Source: Haberlea rhodopensis (Eukaryota > Streptophyta > Magnoliopsida > Lamiales > Gesneriaceae). From it: a DNA stretch of 64,000 nt. The notes beneath the pieces are model-generated. The model had not been told where the DNA came from. It searched no databases and saw only the letters and a program-made list of their open reading frames with translations. Shown piece by piece: positions 57,976-64,000 of this stretch. The position numbers and the translations under genes are program-made. The DNA lies in NCBI GenBank assembly GCA_907163345.1, contig CAJQUN010000036.1, forward strand, positions 2,790,001 to 2,854,000, in the 5' to 3' direction. The stretch's first letter is position 1, and the number at the start of each line of letters is the position of its first letter.

Positions 57976-59137
57976 CAAATAAAAGCTATAATATTTTTGG
58001 TTAGCTCATAGGTTCATAACAAACTAACTTGTTCTCACTTTAATGCCTCAACAATTTTTAGCATGCATAGTAATGAAAGGCGGTGAAAAGTTAATAATGG
58101 AACAAGTTCAATCCCTAAACATCTCATACTCAACAAAGTAGTGAATGTGCGTGTGTGGTCATAAACAAGTGTTGTGTACAAATTATAGATCCAAAAGATG
58201 CAAATCCACAATAGTTCAAGTGATACACTAACACAAGTATAAGCTTAGTTGCACACTCTTCTCCACTATCTTAGCCACTTTGCAAACATAAATCAAGTAG
58301 GTCTTTATTAGCTTGTAGTTTGGCCTAGGTATTGGCTTATGAAAGAAAGGAAAAAAGACATGTCAAACAAGAGAGTATGATGATATGCACACTAAAAGCT
58401 TCTCTTCTTGCTTGAATTTTTTCAACTTTTATTTCAACATTTTTCTTCTTTTGTGCCTTGGCTCCCATTGGAGTCATATTTTTTTATCTATTTTCTCAAG
58501 GCATCCCTTTTCTTTCATGCATTTCATTCTTTTCATAATGAAGCTCATAAACATTTACTCATTGAATACTTAAGTGCATGTGAATGAAACACATCATACT
58601 CCCTTCAAAGGTATGGATAGAATTCATATTTAGGCTTATTAGGGAAGGATGATAAGCTAGTCAAAGAATGTCGAATGGGGTTGTTTGTATGCTTAGCATA
58701 CAACCATTCTTTTGCATTAAAGCTCAAAAAGGGTACTAGTGATTGATTTTCTTTACATGGTAGGCTTGAAAGGCTCAAACGCATCAAAGATTGCCTATAT
58801 CACTTTCATGTTTGCAAGTAGTCTAGACATACGTCTCAAAGAGCATGTAGTTAAGTTCTAGCATGTATTAGAGACTTCTTAAGACTATAACAAGTCATGA
58901 CGGATTTGTGCTCAAAATATTCAACTACTAGGTCAAAGCACACTTTGCATTAGAGTTCAAAGTGTTCCAAGGTTAATAATTCACCTATGTTCAAAAGCAT
59001 GCATGATATCAATTAGGTTTCATCATGGGCTAGTGATTCTAAGCATGTGTTCATTACTAACTATGAGCTCAAAATTTTCAAAATTTTCAATTTTTTTAGT
59101 ATTTTTGAAATAAGAAAAACAATAACACACCACTAAT
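57976..59137 (-). other. Long 3' non-coding region of element C
   Basis: No gene. Shares blocks with A2 and B in the same order: GAATGTGCGTGTGTGG near 58143, CATCATACTCCCTTC near 58590, GGCTTGAAAGGCTCAAACGC near 58762. Confidence 0.6.
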
Positions 59138-59174
59138 CCCTCCCCCATACTTAAATCTTACATTGTCCCCAATG
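59138..59174 (-). other. Internal polypurine tract with hairpin, element C
   Basis: Minus strand AAGTATGGGGGAGGG, keeping the TAT variant of this family's terminal tract, beside the perfect stem-loop CATTG-GGGA-CAATG (59174-59161). Confidence 0.65.
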
Positions 59175-59654
59175 TAAGGAAAAAATACAAGAAAAGAGAA
59201 AAGTCTAACTACTAAAGCAATAAGAATGAAAATAAAAGGGAGAAAGGAAACTAACTCCCCTTAGGTTGCCTCCCAAGCAGCGCCTCTGTTTAACGTTGGT
59301 GGCCCGACGTCAGTCCTCTATCAAGGTGGGTGATGCGATGTCGCTCTATCTTTCCTCTTCCACCTCAATATCTTTTTGACTCCTCTAAATTTTGGTTTGT
59401 TCGCCTTTGAGTGGGTGTCTCCAGTCTTTGTTCCTCCTTCAACATCTGTGGCTTGTTGTGGTCGATCCGGAGGGTGATTCTTTTCAATGGTACGATCCTG
59501 CAAGTTAGAAAATATAGGGTCAGCAGTATCAAGAGTAGATAAAGCAGCAATAGTATGAACAGTATGCACAGGGCTCGAATCCTTACCTCCTTTGTCATCA
59601 AGGCCATCAGTAGCCTTTCCCATCTCCCATAAATTATCATTATCACAATCATCA
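59175..59654 (-). pseudogene. Tail after protease, element C
   Basis: A frame overlapping the protease end (59740-59321) gives MMNDDDCDNDNLWEMGKA..., acidic then Lys/Arg-rich (RGVKKILRWKRKDRA). I do not recognise it as an enzyme. It occupies the place where RT should start, so RT is absent. A CCTCCCAAGCAGCGCC sequence near 59270 follows. Confidence 0.4.
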
Positions 59655-60602
59655 TCATTCATCATTTGTATCGATAGCGTAACTAGAATTCTCGTGAGTT
59701 TTAATGGGTTCATAGATATTAAATTTTGCAATTTCACCATTATACTTCATTGTTAATAGGCCGCTATTCACGTTGATTCTATATTTTGATGTTTTCAAGA
59801 CTGGTCTCCCTAAAAGAATGGGGCTAGATGGATCACCATTTTCCATGTCTAAGACATAGAAATCGGCGGGGAAAACCAAATTCTCTACATGCACCAGTAC
59901 GTCCTCTACTATCCCCCTAGGTATAACCGTGTACTTATCAGCTAATTGAATCACAATGTTGTCTCGTTTTAAAGGTCCAGGTTTTAGTTGAGTGTAGATT
60001 GAGTAAGGCATGACATTAATGGAAGATCCTAAATCTAGCATTGCATTCTCAATTCTAGTGGTTCCTATCAAACAAGGGATAGAAAACATACCGGGGTCCT
60101 TGCACTTTGTGGGAATGCTTCTTTGGATGTCCGCGGAAACAGTCTCACCTAACTCGATCTTGGGGCACCCTTTGCCTTCCTTGTTCTTACCCACTTTCCA
60201 TACCTCCTTCAAAAATCTAGTATATCGAGGCACTTTCATCATGGTATCTTGTAGTGGGGTATTTTCCTCGCAGTGTCGGAAAGTGTCATAGAGTCCCTTA
60301 AGTCCAGCTTCTTTCCTATTATCCTTCAATGCAAGGGGGAATGGGGGTTCATTTTTGTACTCACGGAGTGGATGGGACTTACCTCGTGGTTCATCCTCTT
60401 GTATAAGCTCCTCAACGTCCTTCATCTCTTTCACTTCTTCTCTCCCGGGTGGTGTCAGTACCACTTTCTCCTCATCTTCACCTTCGCTCATCTTCAAAGT
60501 GATGGCGCTCACATTCTCCCTGGGGTTCACCTCTGGTTGTGAAGGTAGCCCATTTGATACTCTGGCTTCAATCTTGTTGAGTGAAGTTGCCAATTGTCCC
60601 AT
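59655..60602 (-). pseudogene. Athila-like aspartic protease, element C
   Basis: Open for 315 codons: N-terminal linker rich in Glu/Lys, then KCKDPGMFSIPCLIGTTRIENAMLDLGSSINVMPYSIY, with DLGSS as active-site motif, then VIQLADKYTVIPRGIVEDVLVHVENLVFPADFYVLDME and PILLGRPVLKTSKYRINVNSGLLTMKYNGEIAKFNI. This is the retropepsin fold. It follows gag in the same orientation, one stop codon away (gag frame ends at 60618), so it was once part of a gag-protease polyprotein. The protease frame itself looks intact; the element as a whole is not. Confidence 0.85.
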
Positions 60603-60617
60603 TTGCGTTGTCAGGCT

Positions 60618-61836
60618 CTAGATGCTCGCCCTCGTCTCCTGTTGAAATTGTAAGCTATTTTCAGCAATAACTTTAATAATATTTTCTAACCTGTCAGAAA
60701 TAGGGTGCACTGGAGGTGGTGGAGGTCTCTGATATGGCGGTCTATAGGGTGGAGCTTGGTGCATCTGTGGGTTCCCATATCCTTGGTTCGGATGGTCCCT
60801 CCACCCTTGATTGTAATTGCTTGAGGGATTGTCATAGCCCCTTTGTGGTGGCCCTGGAAATCCTCCTGCTGCATTCACGTGCTCAGTGGCTGTCTCTTGT
60901 AGTGAAGGACATGCATCAGTGATGGTTCACAGCTAGACAGATTCCACACGGCTTCATCTTCCCCACGTTGCCACCTGCCAGATTACGCACAAGAAAAGTT
61001 AGATCAATCAGTTGTTGTTCCAAATTGGATACATTTACCTCTTTTCTTGGTGGTTGTCCATGACGAACATGTCCAAATTGTTGGGAGTTGGCCGCCATGT
61101 TAGCTATTAAGTTCCTTGCCTCTTCCGCTGTCTTGTCAATGAAAGCTCCTCCGCTTGCCGCGTCTACTAAGTTCCTGTCACCAGAAAGCAAACCTTCATA
61201 GAAATATTGAATTAACAAGTGTTCACTTATATGATGTTGTGGGCAACTTGCACACAACTTCTTAAACCGTTCTCAGTACTCATGCAATGACTCCTCTTGG
61301 TATTGCTTCACACCGTAGATTTCTTTCCTTAAGTTAGTTGCCCTTGAAGCTGGAAAGTACTTCTCAAGGAAGATTCTTTGTAAATCAGTCCACATGGTGA
61401 TTGATCCGGAGGGTAAGTAGAATAGCCAATCCTTAGCAGCATCCTTCAGAGAAAATGGAAAGGCTCTCAGTTTGATTTGCTCCTCCGTTACTCCACTCGG
61501 CTTCATCATAGTGCATACCACGTGGAATTCCATCAAGTGTTTGTGTGGGTTCTCACCTGCAAGACCATGAAAAGATGGCAAAAAGTGAATTAGTCCAGAT
61601 TTAAGTTCGAAACTTACGTTATTCGCAAGAGCAGGAAAAGTGATGCAGAGAGGTTGTGGATCCAAGTTAGGATTCGCCAACTGCCTCAAACTTTGATTCG
61701 CAGCCATCATGTTTCTCACTTCTTCTTCTTCAAGTAGCCTTGCTTCTCTTCTTCTCCAATGTAGTGTCCTCTCGATCTCAGGATCGTAGTAAAAATTATC
61801 TTCGTGATCAGAGGGTTCACCTGTACTCATCAACAA
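60618..61836 (-). pseudogene. Gag of element C, stop and frameshift
   Basis: Capsid: YYDPEIERTLHWRRREARL start, ANNVSFELKSGLIHFLPSFHGLAGENPHKHLMEF, LRAFPFSLKDAAKDWLFYLPSGSI, IFLEKYFPASRATNLRKEI. A TGA at about 61271 interrupts, then LCASCPQHHISEHLLIQYFYEGL and AASGGAFIDKTAEEARNLIANMA. The zinc knuckle begins CGICLAVNHH near 60945, and a one-base loss there shifts the frame before its last Cys. A Pro-rich tail (QAPPYRPPYQRPPPPPVHP) ends at a stop near 60618. Diverged from A2/B gag, so C is a separate family. Confidence 0.85.
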
Positions 61837-61900
61837 ACCACAGTAGTATAAAACGAAATAAAATAAAATAAAGTGACGCTAACACAAAAGTAATTGCCTT

Positions 61901-61917
61901 CCCCGGCAACGGCGCCA
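61901..61917 (-). other. tRNA-Asp primer-binding site of element C (perfect)
   Basis: CCCCGGCAACGGCGCCA on the plus strand, five bases from the LTR end at 61923. Confidence 0.95.
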
Positions 61918-61922
61918 AAATT

Positions 61923-63158
61923 TGGTAATGTTTATCGCGTACGCCCAAATTAACCCTCTCAAGTTAAAAACAGTAAATATGTAGTAGCGTGAGTAGGGAT
62001 CGATCCCACAGGGAAGTGAACACTTTTATGCTAACAAGTATCAAACTAGGGGGTTATCAAATTTCTTTAACTATAACTAAATTAAACGAAAGTAAACAAT
62101 TAACTAATTTATCAAGATTAAGAAGCGATTCTTGGTTTTCAGTCAACTTTACCTTTGGAAATCATTCACTTGATCATCAAATTATAAACTTATGAATTCA
62201 TTCAATTATTCATAAATTGAAAACTTAATTCCTTACTTACCTTAATCGTGGTCAAAAAGAAAACAACATTCAATTCGACTCTTATCAAATCTTTAACATA
62301 AACTACAGCCGTTAAGGTTAAATCAATGATAGTTCAAAACTAGTAAGCTTGATGAAACTAATCAATAAAAACTATAGCCATTAGAATTAATTATCCAATC
62401 ATTCTTCCTAAGAATTTAATAACACCAACAGCAGGTAATTATAAATCTTAGTTGCTTCTCAATTAGCATTAGATATTGTATGTGATTACTAGGTGATCAA
62501 TCTATCAATAAACACAATACTCATAAGAATCATAATCTGAAAAACAAATTGAAATTGAATTGAAAATCAACAATCAAATCAAAATTTTCACTACTTTTTC
62601 TATTCCAAAGGCAAGTATTCCTCAACCAAGAATCAAGGTGTTTAGCCTTGCATAATTAAATCTAAAACTAACAAAAATTGTATTAAAAACATCAAACAAT
62701 CAATAGAAAAGAAAGTTACTAAAGCGAAGCACGATTCCGGCTTGTTGATTCCATCTTCGTTCTTCGAGCGTCTTTTACTAAATTGAAAGAAAATTATTCT
62801 AAAAATTCCAAAATCTATTCTAAGGTCTGAATCCTCTCTAAAAGAGACTAATTTTGAGTATCAACAGGTATGGAGGCTGATGGTGTAGGTTAGAGCCCAT
62901 GTAGGAAGGAAAGAAATCAAGAATCCAATCTTTCCAAAACAATGATGGCGATCGATCGCTAGCTTATTTTTTTCGGCGATTTTCCTTAGGCGATCGATCG
63001 CCACTTTTCTCGCGATCGATCGCTTGGCTCCAATGGACTTTGGCGATCGATCGCCTAATCCTCGCTATCGATCGCTGCTTCGTGAATTTTGTTGCTCAAC
63101 TTTCTGTCCATAGGCGATCGATTTCCTCCTTCATGCGGTCGATCGCCTCTACTAAAAT
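61923..63158 (-). mobile_element. 5' LTR of element C, interrupted by T6
   Basis: Collinear with the 3' LTR from its GTACGCCC end up to CTACTAAAAT; the remaining ~240 bp of the LTR are displaced to the right of T6, outside the window. Confidence 0.9.
62949..63145. promoter_or_regulatory. Paired CGATCGATCG palindrome cluster, C 5' LTR
   Basis: Members start at 62949, 62991, 63013, 63044, 63065, 63115 and 63136; pair spacings 22, 21 and 21 bp. The partner of 62949 (present in the 3' LTR) has been lost by a small deletion. Confidence 0.6.
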
Positions 63159-63721
63159 TGTAAGGCCCCGATGCTAATTAATTAGGATTAACGATGATTA
63201 AGCAAACCCGGATAATTAAAAGTGCAAACTTGAAATAAGGAATTCCGGACTACGATGAGTTAACCAACTAGTGGAACATATTTTAGTGCATGAGCATGTG
63301 CATGATCACATGGCACTTGGAGAAGGCATGCCACTAATGAATTTAACTCATGTTTAATACATGATTTTGGACCAATAATCTTGCAAGATAGTGACGTATT
63401 ACACATAGATTCCACAATACATCAAATAAATTAAAAATCATACATTATTGGCATAGGAAGCCACGCCACTCACATGCATTTCAGACTTTTCTTCATTCAT
63501 CACCATCATTCTCTCTCTCCAACTCAACCATTTTTCTCTCCCTTCTCTCTTAGATGTAAAACTGGAAATACATATTTTCACTATTCGGAAATGTTTTAGA
63601 AACAAACTGCGAAAAATTTTGAGGGTCACTTTTTGAAAGTTTTTAACTAAATCTTCCGCTGTTTACGTTAATATAACAATCGTGTGTTAATTAAACATCT
63701 GATTAGGACCAGGCCCTCGCA
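63159..63721 (+). mobile_element. 5' LTR of element T6 (563 bp)
   Basis: Starts TGTAAGGCCCCGATGC in the middle of the element C LTR (left flank AAAAT) and ends GGCCCTCGCA, two bases before a perfect iMet primer site. Much shorter than the other LTRs and without a palindrome cluster. Family not assigned. Confidence 0.75.
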
Positions 63722-63723
63722 GT

Positions 63724-63753
63724 TGGTATCAGAGCATAATATGGGTTATGCTC
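63724..63753 (+). other. tRNA-iMet primer-binding site with perfect 8-bp hairpin, T6
   Basis: TGGTATCAGAGC at 63724-63735. GAGCATAA (63732-63739) pairs perfectly with TTATGCTC (63746-63753) across a 6-nt loop. Confidence 0.85.
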
Positions 63754-64000
63754 GAATTAGAGTTAGGACACTGAGTATAGACACAAATGAATTGTTTGTG
63801 CATGTGTCTGACTATCTGATTTATATGCTCTTGCCTGCTATGTTTACATGTTCGATAATGAGATTTTATGCATGTACTGGATTAGTAAGCCAGAATAATG
63901 AGATGTCATATCTCTGAAGATTTTAATATGCTGGGTTGCATATAATCTAGAGAATTTGAGAATTTTATCTGTTAGCACTGATAGTTGCTGATATGATGAT
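63754..64000 (+). mobile_element. Leader of element T6
   Basis: No gene recognised before the window ends; gag, if present, lies beyond 64000. Confidence 0.5.

Larger units (their letters stand above)
56461..63158 (-). mobile_element. Athila-like element C (non-autonomous; gag and protease only)
   Basis: Minus-strand order: 5' LTR (61923-63158, cut by T6), perfect tRNA-Asp primer site, gag (60618-61836), protease (59655-60602), short tail frame, internal polypurine tract, 3' non-coding region, terminal polypurine tract, 3' LTR (56461-57936). No RT, RNase H, integrase or downstream ORF. Inserted in the Sirevirus-like env-like region; left flank GATGC (56456-56460), right flank outside the window. 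Confidence 0.85.

Overview
This window is plant repeat DNA, almost certainly from a flowering plant and probably a eudicot. I see no host gene, rRNA or tRNA gene. It is a nest of LTR retrotransposons, whole, truncated, solo and recombinant. They carry plant-type primer sites (tRNA-iMet, TGGTATCAGAGC; tRNA-Asp, TGGCGCCGTTGCCGGGG), Tekay-type chromovirus pol, Athila/Tat-like gag and protease, and copia and Sirevirus-like pol with a downstream env-like frame. All protein genes are interrupted except one frame downstream of gag in element A2, which has a single stop near its C-terminus.

Layout. 1-278: LTR end of a minus-strand Tekay-like element. 279-2873: Athila-like remnant A1 (minus; gag, tRNA-Asp primer site, LTR). 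2874-6917: plus-strand Tekay-like pol fragment followed by LTR T1. 6918-11579: primer site and a long non-coding, satellite-rich interior (LARD-like), holding solo LTR D at 9210-10656. 11580-16384: minus-strand Tekay-like LTR T2 and pol, cut at 16384. 16385-22199: composite plus-strand LTR T3 containing solo LTR T4 (17974-20232, GAATT target duplication). 22200-37624: Athila-like element B (minus), itself holding a copia element at 27808-34699. 37643-45467: complete Athila-like element A2 (minus; gag plus one downstream ORF, no reverse transcriptase or integrase). 45468-50925: non-coding interior, LTR T5, primer site and satellite leader. 50926-56460: Sirevirus-like copia fragment. 56461-63158: Athila-like element C (minus; gag and protease only). 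63159-64000: 5' LTR, primer site and leader of another plus-strand element (T6), inserted in the LTR of C.

The most striking signal cuts across families. Clusters of the palindrome CGATCGATCG, arranged as pairs whose starts lie 20-22 bp apart (mostly 21), occur in nearly every long LTR here, whether Athila-like, Tekay-like or unassigned. They occur again inside A2 and B, upstream of the ORF that follows pol. The three tRNA-Asp-primed families also share a hairpin plus polypurine-tract module that is present internally as well as at the 3' LTR. All three lack most of pol, so they would need an outside source of reverse transcriptase and integrase.
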